Shown here: positions 11,401-24,267 of the stretch, in pieces
Layout of the letters: each line of letters starts with the position of its first letter
Position numbering within the stretch: the stretch's first letter is position 1
Source of the DNA: Dicaeum eximium
Lineage: Eukaryota; Chordata; Aves; Passeriformes; Dicaeidae
Direction: 5' to 3'
Assembly: GCA_013396995.1 (NCBI GenBank)
Contig: VWZP01010273.1
Span: 1,643,003-1,707,002 of the forward strand
DNA: 64,000 nucleotides
The notes under the pieces: generated by a model
The model's database searches: none
Told to the model about the DNA's origin: nothing
The model's input: the letters and a program-made list of their open reading frames with translations, nothing else
Position numbers and translations under genes: made by a program

Positions 11401-14400
11401 CACTAACTAGCTGATGCTTGTGTTAATAAAGAAAATGTGTTTAAGGGACTATATATATGGCACCATTATAAAAGAAGTCACCAGAGGGATCAGACATGAA
11501 AGAAAAAGAAATGTCAGTACTCTTGAGATCTCAGCCTTTCCTGTGTTACTATGGCATTTGAGTGAATACAGCCATTAGAATAATTTCTAATAAATGGGGC
11601 AATCCATGTCCTTTTAGCACTTTCTCCTAGTGCTTTGGTTGCACACAGCTCAGGTTAATATAAAAGGAATAAACAGCTTCATTTCAGAACATCAGAATGC
11701 TCGTCTGCTCTTGCCTTTGTGAGCAAATTAATTACCTTAACTTAATTAAAAGTCAGTTCAGCTTCTTAAACAAGCCAAATATGACCACAACTGGCTTAGC
11801 CAAACTCCCTTGCTCTGAAATGACAATAATGAATTTTTGTCCCTGAATATGAGGAATATGTCCCTTTTCTATGTCTCAGAGATTTCCTTCACAGTGGTGA
11901 GAGCAAAACATCCTGACTATTTATCAGCGTGTACTCTCATAGCAGACCTGTGTGCCCTTCACCTTGTGCTCTGAGCAGCCAGCTACTGAAAACAAAATTC
12001 AGGGAGAAAACAACTTTTGTGTGTATCTAGGTGTTTATATTATATAGTTGCTTAACTACAGCTGTGGTGCCTTTCCACTGGCCTGGACCTCACTCTGCAT
12101 TGCGATGTGACACTGCCGCCTCTCTGTGTCCGCGGGGTCTGCGTCACTTGTGAGGCACAAGAGCATCACCACAAAGTTGCCCTGTGTTTTCAGTAGGACA
12201 GAAGAGATGCTCCTCTTACCTGCATCATAGGCAATTGTCCTACTCTGCAAACAGAGCTGGCCCTGCCTCAGTCTTCTGTCACTTGCAGGTGGCTTTGCAG
12301 TAACACATTTATTTTGTGTGCCATTTCTAAAACCAGTGTCAGTACCCAAGTCATGGCCAAGGCCTGGTTTCTGCAGCACTGTTGTACTGGTGGCTGGGCT
12401 CCAGCTGCTGCATTTTGGAGTGCGGAGGAAGGGGGATGTCTCAAAGCACTGAGCTAAACCCTGTGGCACATGCCTTCCTGAGCACGGGGAGCTGGCCTCC
12501 AGCCTTGCAGGAGCTGTGAGTTGTTAGCAAACAAAATAATAGCTATTGCTGCCTTTCTGGTTATGAAGTGAATGAGTGACATGTCTGTCTCGGGTCTTTC
12601 ACAACTGCCCTACACAAGGCTGGCAGGGGCGTTTCTGTCCTTGCTCCTCTCAGCCTGGCTATGATTCATACAGGGGCGGAGCAGCAGGGCATGGGCCTCT
12701 GTGTGGTGGTGGTTTTCTCTCTCTGGAAAAGAGGAAGGAAACGATGATTGGTGTCTTTGCTTGGTGTGAGGTGCGCACTCGCCCGCGTCCGCAGTGTTTC
12801 TGAGAAGTCTCCGGCGGGCACCCCAGCGGCTCTGGACTGTGCCACAGAGGATACAAGCTGATCTGGGACAGCTCTCATGCCAACACCTGGGTGTCTCCCT
12901 CACTTCCTTGGCTGCCTTCCCAAAATGCTCCATTGCTGTTCAGGTACCACAGAAGGGTGAGACTTTCAGAAGACACGGCTTTGCTTTGAAAAGCAAGATC
13001 CCTTGCAAATGTCAGCTGCCCAGGATGTGGCTGTGTCTGCTAGCTGTCTGCTAGCCACAGTCTGGGCACTGGTGGCCGAAGCTGCACAGCCAGTCTCAGG
13101 GTGTAAGAGGAGAGATCCAAGGCTGATACTTCTCAATTTGGCAGATGAATTCAGTAGAAGAAGCTGGAGGGAGATGTGTCTTATATGCCAAACCTCTTAT
13201 AACAATAAGCACTGTTGAATTTTCTCTTTCTTAGAAAACTCAGGCTTTCTAATGTATAAAATGCTATGTGTCTTTCTGGCTATTGCCTTATCACTTCCAT
13301 TTATCTGTCACTGTGACACCAGGTCTGATGCTTAAAGGCCAGTGATGCAGTGCTCAACACAGCACGGATCTGAGGAAGCGTTAAAGGTCATAGGATTCCA
13401 CAAGAGACTAATTTAGAACTTCTTATGATTCTTGGGCATTGAAATGTATATGGATATTTTAAATTATTCTCTTGTATGTGGAATTAGTGCTAGTATCTGA
13501 TCTATCATAGAATTATTGATCAACTAAACCAGAGCTGCAGCCTTGGCTCATAATTAGGGCATTGGCTTAGACAATGAACTTTGGTGTTCAGTCTTTCCCC
13601 CATTGTGCAGAGCCAAGTCTTTGTGAAACTGCACAGAAGAGACTGGAGAAATATAACTTATTAAATACATGAGTTATATGGTTTTGAGCTAAGAGCACAA
13701 ATATCATACATACAGCATTTGCTATACAAATAGCAAATATACAAATAGCAAATACACAAATGACTTTAGGAAAGAGCCAAGCCAGAAGGGGTTGGTTAAC
13801 TGGATTAAAAGACTAAGTCCTGATTGGGATCTGGGACAAATCACTCAGGGATGCTATTGAACAATCCGGAATTAACAGGGCATTCACCGAGCATGGAATC
13901 TTAGATGTGTGCGGGGTTGTGCTCTGGTATGGTGCCTATGACAGAAGAATCAAAACAATTGGAAAATTGAAAGCTAAGGCAGAGAGGCATAAAAAAACCC
14001 TGCCTTTAACTTCACAAAATCAGTCTGCTGAGCTGCATGTACTATGACGAAGACAAGAAGCTCTGGGAGTGCCAGGCATGATGAGCAAAATATAGAAGCA
14101 GAAGTGAACTACATCATGTAGTTGGAGTCTGCAAGCACCAAGAGAAGATACCTGGCATGGGAAAAGGAGAAGGCAAAAGCCTGGGAGCTCAGAGGCACTC
14201 TTCACAATAGCAGTGAACAAAGCTGCAGCAGGAGATGGGCCAAGTCAGCATGAATGTGAATGGAAATTACATTCATTTCTGTACAGTGCAGAAGTACGTA
14301 AGCAACTGTAGTGCTAAAGTAACCCCCGAAAAAATCCCTGGGCAGTGGAAAAAAAGTTATAAGAGGGCCTCTGAGGACTTGCAGGTGCATAAGAAAATAG

Positions 14401-17400
14401 GGAAATAAAAGTCTTTGAATGGACCAGGGGCTTCCAGAGCTGTTAGTGCTTTTTGAAAGTGACGCTGTGATTTTCTGGTGGGAACTATGGATAGTGAGAT
14501 TCTGAAGCACGAGCCTGTGCTGCTGTTGCCCTGGCAGACACAGGTTACGGAGAAATGAGCCACACTTTCTCTGAAGCTCAACGGGAAGGAGGTGATGAAT
14601 CAACCATTTTGCTGGAAAGGTCTCCCAGATGCAGCAGCCTGAGAAAGCCAAGCTCCAACTAAAACAAAATAGAGAAGCTGTGTCAATACCCAGGGTGGCA
14701 GCAGTGGGTTCACAAGGCCTGGGGCCATCCAGGGGCTGTGGCAGGACCATGTCTGACAACAAGACTGAGTCTAACATGTACAATTCCCTGGCTTGGCTTG
14801 GCTGAGCTTGAGGGGTGTAGAATACATGCCTGTGAGGGACACCTATAGCCCATGCAGACAGAGGTGCCTGAGCTAAAGCCACTAGTCCCTGAAGCAGGAA
14901 GCTTGTGCCTCTATTGACATGGCACTAAGACATGGCTTCACCTCAGTAACAGGTCCCACTCTGACCTGTTTTTAACAGGGTGCAATGGGCTTCAGGACTG
15001 GGCTGCAAGACACTGAGTGTGCTGGAGCACCAAAATTTACAAGAGAAGCGTGCCAGGATAATACAGCAATCACAATAAGAGGTGCAAAAAAGAACTGAAG
15101 CAAACTAATGACAAGGTCATTGTGTGCCTCCAGTGTGTGCAGAGTTTTACATGACAGCAAGTAGCTGTGAGGAACTTTGCATCCCTGGAAGCATCTTATG
15201 GTTTGGTGCTCCCATTGGGATGTGAGTGAAGGGGCCACAGCTGAATCAGGCAGTGACCGTGGTGGACTGAAGTCTGCTCATCCTTGACCTCACAGATATT
15301 GTGCAGGACAGAGGGAAAACAGGAGATAGAATCAGAGACCAGCAGGATCAGAATCAAGTCTGCAAAAATAGGTTTTCTGTCACTACTTCTTATTCACTGG
15401 CCATGTAACTGGAGAGATCTGTAGCTTCAAAACATCAGCTAGTAGGTAGGATTGTCACTTATGGAGGGTAGTGCAGGGACTCCATTTTTCTCCATGGATT
15501 GACGATCAGGGCAACCCGAGTGGCATCAGTACTCAGCTCAGAGGCAGGAGATGTGTAAAGTACAGATGTAATGTGCCTCATCACACCAACGGGGATTGTA
15601 AAGCATCCATTGTGCTGGACAGTGCAGTCAGTCATATTTTCTGCTTTTCCATGAGGAACAGAGCTTGGCCTAGGGAGCCAGCCTCTAGTACCATGCCTGT
15701 AGTACCATGGTCCCATTGACCGTGCTAAATGCTTGGAGAGCAACACTCCCTTGTGAGTTCCTCTGCATTCAACTACTGAAGTTTGTTTGGGACAAGTCAT
15801 ACAGGACTGAACCACATTCTGCTGATATGGTGACCACATTCCTGGGCTTGAACCCATTAGCACCACTATGTTGAAAGAGCAGTATGCCTTTCTTCTTGCT
15901 CCCTGTCTGGCCAGTTTAGCACAGCAGATTGCCATCTATTTCAGTCCAGAGGCCTCCACTTTTGATCTTCCAACATGTACAGTACAACCCTTGCAAAAAC
16001 ATTTTCCCTTCACAGGCTGAATACATGTGTGAAATATCACTAGGAAGCAGGCCTGCATCTTGTGCCTCCAGTGTGCTCCAGGTCAAGGAGAAAACTCCCT
16101 TTTGATGTAGCAAATATTGATCAAATTACAAAACAAATTAATTCTGTCAGAGGACTGCTTGGACACAGCATGGCAATGCCCTTAAGACAAATATAAACTC
16201 AGACATTTCTACTGTGCAAAGAGGGTCAGGGTCACAGAATGAAAAATATCATCAAGCCAAAGGATAGAGGTGATGCAGTCTGCAAAAGCTGACATGAGCT
16301 GGATTTTGTGATCACTTCTCCATGCCCTTTGTAGGAAAGAGCAAATGCTGCTGGCAGTGTAATGAGAATTCAGTCATGTACCTGTGCTTTAGGGAGCTAA
16401 AGTCTGAGTTATCCCTGGATTATTCAACAAGGCACAGATTGAGCATCAATGGCCATAAAATTAGGCCCAGAGTAAAGGGCACGAACAGGAATAATCTTTT
16501 TTTCTTTCACTGAAGTGTCCAGCAGTTTGTTTAGCAAACTGTTTTTACTGAACCACAAACCTGCACTGAGTTTCAAATTCATGGACAGCTTGCACTTATT
16601 GCAAGGAATAATTTACAGTTTTGTATATGGTGTAGTTAAAGGGAACTTAGTTCAAACATACATAAAATAAGCTTACTGGGATAGTCTGCACACCTGCAGA
16701 TGAGAACATCTGAAGAGGACTTAGGTTCATAGCTGTGCCAAGACCACTTTATCAAAAAGTAATGAAGAACCATAACAGCAACAGAGGTGGAGGCTCTAAC
16801 AATGAGAGGAATGTAAGGATGTGGTTTGCTCTCAACAAGGTCTTCAAAGAAAGTAGGAGGGGGAAAGAGAGAAGAGAGGTGGGCTGCTGTAAACAGAACG
16901 GTAAGAGCTAGAGAGTAGCAAAAGGAAATAGCTGAGGCTGTAAGAAATGAAAAAAGTTGCTGAGAACTGAAGAAAGCTGAGAAGAGACCATGCTGCTGAA
17001 GGGATCTTTTGGTCAGCCCTGCACTCCTGTTTTCAAAAACTGTTCATGATGTGGTTTGCAGCACAAGAAGGTATTTTAACAATTTATTCTGATGTTCCTA
17101 CTAGGAGAAGACCAATGTGATATCCTAACTAGGAATTCCTTGAAAAAAAAAAAGACAACATGAGGAATGACCTGCATTTGCTGATCAATTTGAAGGACTC
17201 TCCAGAAAGGTCAGTCTGCCATGCAGGAGAGTGCAGAAGGACATCTGAGGCCACTCCCAACCCAGGGCTCTCAGGCACAGTTAAAGGCAGAATTTAATAT
17301 GCACCCTTTAAAAAGCAAATTTGCTTTGTACCTGCACTGCAGCAGGCTGAGGCACTCATGCATGGCCCTATGTTCACCTCCACGCCTGCTCCTCTCCCAG

Positions 17401-20400
17401 ACCTTGTCTAGGGCTCAGGGCACGTGTCCTTGGCTCTGGGGACTGTGGCATGTGGAAGCTGCCACTTGGCCTGTGCAGCTCTGCCCAGGGCCAGGAGCTT
17501 GGACCTGTGCCCACAAGAAGAAGTCTGAGTTTAGGAGCAGGTGAGGTGGCTGTTTCAGTGGTGCTGGGTCAGGGGGCTGTGGAGAGAGGACAGAGGAACA
17601 TCTGTGAACGCCCTGGGGTGTGGAGTGGCACAAGAGCTATGACAGCCAGTGACACCAAGTGGCAGCAGTCAGGGTGCAGTTGTGTTTGTGGCAGTGAAAT
17701 TGCCGATATTTTCCTTGGTGCTTTGGAGCCTGCATATTTAATACAAACATTATAGAACTGGTAGGGAAACCCAAGGCTTAGTGGCCTCGTGTTGCTAAAG
17801 AAAAGGTTTCCAAGATACAGCCTCACCCAAAGCAAGTTTTGTATCTTAGAAGCTTTTCACTCTGCTGGGACTGGAGCTATGGCTTTGCTGCCCAGCTTTG
17901 CCAAGGAGCAGCCTGACAAGCATTCAACAGCCTCATTTGCCAGTTGAGTGATCGGACTGAAAATCACCTTGTGCCTAAGATAAAGGGACACAGAAAGCAA
18001 GGTTCAGAGCATGTGCTGAGGGACTGGCACTCTCCTATGAAGTCCTGCAGATGTTAGAGAGACCAAGTGGCTTCTGGTGGTGCAGGGTCCCCTTGGAATA
18101 TGAGCTCTGCATACCAATGGGTTTTTGCAGAGTTTGCTTTAGGCACAACATCACTCTGAGCATAGCTTAGAGCAGAGCTGCTGGCCCAACAGGTGGTGTT
18201 TCAGTGTGTTTCAGATCGACGTGCCCATCTGTGTAACTCTGCAGAAGTATTGTCAGGAAAGAAGCGTTTGCAGAACTGAAGAAACGTGAGGTTAGTGATC
18301 AACAGCTGTTGGCAATGTGGCCATGGGCTGCGTGTCCTCTGCTTGCAGAAGTGTTCTCATGGGCTCCACCAGTGCCAGCCGTTTGCAGATGTGCAGCAGT
18401 GTGGGCAGGAGTCTGATTCTGCCTCCCACCCACTCTCCCAAAGAGCAAACCCAGAAGCGTAGCAGAGATAGAGAGGTATTCTGACATGTGATTCCTTTGG
18501 TCTGTTCCAGACATCACCAGGTAAGGTGAACCATGCCCCAGAAAAATGTGTTGCTCAGTCTCAACTGTAAAAGGAGCCTAACAACTTGCTTAGCCATAGG
18601 TGTCCATACTTTGACATCTGAGGTGGGGAGATTCATTCTACCCCTGTCTACAGACACTGTCACAGACCATAGCACGGCTTCTGGGACCCTCTCTGCCTTT
18701 TCTGACATAAGTCTGGTGAGTCCTGACACAGCTACTGCTGCTGTGGTGCCTCCATGCCACAGCAGAATGTGTGAAGATGTGTCTCCCAAGGATCTGTGTC
18801 TCAAAGGTGGATGAGTCCAACTCAGATGACAGCTTTTTCACATTTCCATGACGTTTTTAATACCTGAGTATCTCTGAGGTTTTTGCTTGTCCATTGAATT
18901 TAATTGAAATTTGTCAATGGATGAACAGGTTATTGCAGAGAAAACAAGCAGAAACCAATGACATCAGCCTTGTTTTCTTGGGAATTGAAGGGAGTGGAGT
19001 GATCACCTTATTTTTGTGCTTAGTCTGATCCCCAGGGAAATATCTGTCCAAACACCATATTCCACAACAGAATACACAATTGAGACACTGCTGTTGAAAC
19101 TGTGAACATACATATAACAGATTTCTACTTGCATTTACACCCTATTTTATATTACAATGCTATCAAGAAGGGTGGAGGCATTTGTCACAGCTATTGTTTG
19201 TCTTTCTGAAGTTAACTGCACTTTAAAGGTTCTTTTTTCCCCACCAGAAGCAGAACTATAAACTGCCAGGAATGACTGTGCAAGAAAGCAGCGTAAAGGT
19301 ATGGTCATGTATATTTGATGTAGGGTCAAATAAAACTCAGAGGAATTAGAGACAAAGATAAGTATATGGGCCTAAATCTTTGGAGCTCAACTTCTGCAGC
19401 AAGATCAAGACAGGGATAGTCTGCCCTGTAGATTTGAGGCATTTAATCTCACAGCAGCCACTTCAGAGCTTTCCTGTTGCATGGGGTATAAAGTCAGTTG
19501 TGATGGCTTGATGTCAGATTTAGGATTTATTGAGATAGGGATGGACATAGATGGGGTGTGAGGGATATTCAGTGTGAAGGCACAGCCTGATGCTAATATA
19601 ATGGGTGAGCCCTCCCTCTTTAGCTATCCTCCCTCATAAAAGTGTCCCTGTTGACTTTGCAGCTGGAATTACATCCAGAGAGAAATCCAGAGTTCATTTT
19701 AACACTGAATTAACAGTGAAATTTGTCAGCTCTTGGATTTTTAGTGGTGATGTTTTTCTGCCAAAGCAGATGTCTAACCATTTAAATGAAGAATTGTTCA
19801 TCAGTTACTCATTAAGGTTAAGACTTTAAAATCTTTCACAACATGATGCAGAGTGTTTGGGCAATCACTCAGCTTGAGTATGTCCCTCTGTCCTGAAGGG
19901 AATGGAAATGATTAAACTCGCACAGGTTTAGTGAGCTGCAGCATGGAGAGAGGTTCTGGCTCATCTACTCTGCAAACAACCGCATGAGACTGCAGTTTTA
20001 CTTTTTGATGTGGTCTCATTACAGAAGAGTATGCCAGCTGAATTATCAAAATGAAATACTACTCCTTTTACCTGGCTAAGCACTTGGTAATTTTACTTGA
20101 GGTTCTGGGGGAGAAGAGCTGAAACTGCTGCAGTGGGCAGCACATACCCACAGTTCAAGCAATAATTTAGTCCATAGTACCTTCATGGAGGAGCTGTGTC
20201 ACACCTGTGTCCTTACCCCCTTCATGGAGGAGAAAAGGAGGACAAGACCTAGGTCTAGAAAGGACTAGGTCTTGTCCTCTGAGGTCCACACACATGATAA
20301 ACTGCAGTGAAATAGGGAGGCCTCTGCTGCCTGTGTGCCAGACAATGTTTGCTATATAAAATCTTTGGTGAGATGAGGGTGGGCTCCTGTTCTTTCATCA

Positions 20401-23400
20401 GAAGGCTGCAATGAGAGAAGAAGGGGCGGCTCTCAGACACAGAATACCTCCTTTGATAGCAGATGATCTTCCCTCTCACTTACTGCATGCATCTGTAGAT
20501 GAATGTGCTGAGCCACTGCTAGGATGTGGGAATGGTTTTTATTATAAGTATGCCTAGTATGCACTTATAAATTATATTTATTTTGGCAACTTTCTTATCT
20601 ATACCAAAAGTTACTAACAGCAGTCACAGGGCTCTGGCTACTGAACACCTTCCCTTTTCTGTGGTGTCCAGCATATCCTCCTACTGCAAATAGTATTCTC
20701 CCACTTTAATATTCACTAGTCCTTACATTAAACTTCTCCTGGAGTATTTCCTGGATGATGATTTCAGAACAAAAAGTATTTCACTGAAAGGTTTGTCACT
20801 GGCATTCTCAGCATTTGTCAACCCTCCTTCAGAGATAAAAGGTGGTGACATGCCTCTGGGATCAAAGTGATGAAAAATCATCTATTTGGCATAAATTAAA
20901 GTGATCTGGAAGTTTCTGACTTAGCCTGATCAATTGCAAGTGTACATCTCCAAGTCTGAAGATAAGACTCTTGGCTCAAGATAAGAGCTCTTGACTGTGT
21001 AATGTTACCCCTCTTTTGAATTTTAAGTGCTAGTTCTTACCTAGGATGAGAAGACATGATCATATAAATGAAACCACTGGACAGCTCTGTGAAAGTCTGA
21101 GTTCTGCACTAACAAATATTTGGCTACTGGGCTCTTCTGTCTCCCAGTTAACAGGAAATAGTAGATCCTATTCAGTGGGAGCCTGACCATTTAAAAAGGA
21201 GTTAAGGTCTTTTTTATCCTATACCACAGAACAGAAATATGGTACCCCAATATAGAGACAGATAATTTGATTAGAGGATGAAAGATTTAGCTTTGCCAGG
21301 GAGCTAATTCCCTCGAAGGACACAATCTGGACTGGATTAGAGGCAAAGCTTACTGTGGAGTAAACTGCTTGGTTACAAACCTCTGGGTGAATGCTCTTGC
21401 TCTTTGATGAAGTGTGAAGTCATTTACACCTTTTGCCATATGTTTTGCTGAGTAGGAGTGTGTATGCCTGAGTAGTTACCATGGAATAAATGACATGCTG
21501 TAAACTCACACTGTCGATTAAATTTATTTATGTGCCCGTGCTTTTAGCCAGAGGAACACCCTGTTTCTGGGTGGTGGGTGAGGAGCAGTGTGATGAAGAT
21601 GCACTGTCAAAACAAAGCTGCCTCTGTGCACATGTAGTAGGAAAATCAAGTGTTTTTGAAACCTTATGGTCACAAATTGTGTGCCTACAGGCTTCCCCAT
21701 GGTCTGACTCAAAGGTAGCACATGGGGTCAGCCCTGGAGAACTGCAAAGGGGAGAAACTGCTGGCAGAAATGGGAGATGGAGTGTTCGAGATGATATCTT
21801 CAATTCAGGTGCCAACACCCCAATTAAAAGTGATGGGCACCCAGATCCCTTCTTCAGGGTTTGTAGACACAAAAAAGAACAACAAAAAATATTATTACTG
21901 GTTTCTGCGGGACAAGGTAGGGAAAGTCTGTGAAAAAAGAAAAAATCTGGACTTCATCAGTGCTTACTATATGGTTAGAGGTGTAGTGGCATGCTCCTGA
22001 ATCTTTGGCCCAGGCAGCCTTCCTTTGTTTTCTGCACTCACACTGGGCTTGGCTGTGCTCTGCCTGTGGGAGTATTACCATATGTTGCATCACTAGATTT
22101 TGCAGCTTAATTTTGCTGCTTAGTTTTCCTCCAGGAGTCTTCAGAGGTCTTTATTTTTCCTGTCTCCCTGATGGAAAGGAGATAGGTAGCGACTCTTCCA
22201 CTCAGGTTAGGATGAGTCCAGCAATGGGATGTGCTCAAGGGGCTGGGGAAGGCTTGGAAGCTTTTCCTGGTCATGAGAGCTGCTGGCAGCACCTAATGCA
22301 CCACTGCCCTAACCCAGCTTTTGCAGCCACTGTCACAGAAAACGAAGTAAATGAATCATGGGTTTGGGTTTTTTTAAGCTACCTTCTTTGGATGCCATTA
22401 AGTACAGAGGTTAGTGGTGGGTGTTAAAATACTCCCCTGGTTCTGGAGCTTTTTCACAGGGGCTCAGATAAGGTGGGGGAGTTTCTTGTGTTCAGTGCTG
22501 ATTGGTGAATAAACTCAAGTATGCTATGTGGCTTAACCACAGGACCTGTTTTCTTTCTCTGCCGGAAACACCTGCCAAAAAGGCTGTGTTCACTTGGCCT
22601 GCATAAAGAAAAGCCCCATATGAAACTTCCAGCCTTATAGCAACAGGTCAGGAGGTGATTCTCACAATACACCAGTTTAAGTTCAAAGCATCTCACTGTG
22701 CCAACTGGATAGGAAAAAATTATGGTTGGTAATTAAAACAGCATATCAATATAAAGGAACTAATGATGTTTTCCCTCTCATAATTGCCAAAGGAATACCT
22801 TTTTCTGAATTGGCTAAATTACAAGATAATGAATACAAGATACAAGAATATGGTTGCACTCAGAAAGAGTCTGAAACTGAATATGTGTGGAGAGTCTCCC
22901 TTACATGGGGAGAGTGATTTATGCTAACAGAAACAAAAGCTGAGGGCAACTGGGGACCTGGGGCTTTCTTAACCATAGGAAGTAAGAGCTCCCTGGTGCC
23001 TCACCCAAAGAGCCACCTGTTGAGCTGTGGGGTTAAGTTCCCCTGGAGAGAGGTGATCCAATTGCCATAGTAACTTCTATGGATCAGCTGACTGAGAGTG
23101 TCCAAAAGGCTGCTGGTCCCCAAGTAATGCATCAAAACGTACTGGAACCTGATCAAAACTCCCTGATGACCATGCTGGGGATCCAGATTCACATTCATTA
23201 ATATGAGCAAGATGACTGGGACTACAGCATGTAGTAAAGCTGTAGAAAGGGAGCTACCTTGTATAGCAGGGAATTAACAGACTGTTGTCTGCTATCACAG
23301 CTGTTTCTGCAGAGTGAGCTTCCTCTGACTAAAGACCCTCCTGGAAACTGGCTGGAGGACTGCAGAGTGCAGTAAGAAGCAGACTGCTTTCTGAATACCC

Positions 23401-24267
23401 TGTTTCACCCTGTTCAGCTGTGTCCTGAACACACTGATGGGGAGCACTACACAGGATGCCATTTCTTCAAACACCCTTATGTATGAAAGGTGACACTCAA
23501 CCGTGTTATGATCATGCTTCTCAGACACTAGTCATTTAATCTGTGTTAAAAATCTAACAAGGGCATCAATTACAGAATGTTATTTATGTTAGCTATCTCT
23601 TTATGTCCTCTGCCACTTTTGAACTGAGCAGGGCCAATTTTGATGTGTCAGTCTGGCTTCAATTAAAGGCTACTTTTGAACAGTATATAGGTTTGATACA
23701 TTTTTTCAGGAGGGATCAGTGAAGGATACTAAGAATTGTCAAGGGGTAGGCTTCTGTAGGTAAGGAGACCTGGACGCAGCTGCAATGGAACTGCAATTTG
23801 GACAACAGAGTAACTTCACTGCCGGTGTCACATTATCACCAGCTGTCAGTTAACTTTACTTCTCATCACACTGGACAGTAAAGAGAGTCCAGGCTTGTAT
23901 CAAGTTACATTGTCACCACTGCAACAAATGGCCTTTGACCAGGGTGTAAAAAAAAAACAACAACAAACAACCTAGAGAAGTTCTTGAAAGAAAACACCAT
24001 TTAATGTAAGATTACACAAGGTCAAAGTGCAATTAGAACAAACATGCTGAACACCACGTGCACTGCCCCACAAGTCCCAGTTTTAAAACCATGACACTTA
24101 ATTCTCAAAACTACCACAGGTGTGAAGTCACCTTCCCCTTGTTCCTCCCCTTCTATCTAGCTTTACAGAGCTCTAAAAATCTAGCCTATATAAAGTATAA
24201 AATTTGTGCATTGCAGAAGATACCCTCTACTATGAAAGTGCTACAGATAGCCAGAACTATGTATTTT
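8426..24267. other. Long intergenic stretch without a recognisable gene
   Basis: About 16 kb between RHOH and the recombinase-like pair. I recognise no protein, tRNA, rRNA or transposon here. Small structures seen are a 15-nt tandem duplication (CAGCATGGTGCCATA twice, about 9306-9335), a 15-16-nt ATACAAATAGCAAAT duplication near 13724-13760 and the inverted repeat at 20238-20279. Long open frames on the minus strand at 14202-14882 (226 codons) and 15459-15935 (158 codons) have no recognisable domain. The interval probably holds decayed repeats and regulatory DNA that I cannot resolve by eye. Confidence 0.6.
20238..20279. repeat. Inverted repeat, 15-bp perfect arms
   Basis: The arms 20238-20252 and 20265-20279 are exact reverse complements and flank a 12-nt spacer. 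One further G-T pair extends the stem in RNA. It lies in otherwise unremarkable intergenic sequence and could fold as a small hairpin. No function is evident. Confidence 0.9.

Noticed and set aside
12056..12469. 137-codon minus-strand open frame
   Set aside because: No recognisable domain or gene context; treated as chance.
14202..14882. 226-codon minus-strand open frame
   Set aside because: No recognisable domain, signal or splice context. It is unusual in length but within what a 64-kb window can give by chance, and no supporting promoter or poly(A) arrangement was seen.
15459..16113. Minus-strand frames with a CMTC...RGTH pattern reminiscent of a retroviral integrase
   Set aside because: The spacing between the Cys pair and RGTH is about 10 residues, far too short for a real integrase, and flanking motifs and LTRs are absent, so the match is likely accidental.
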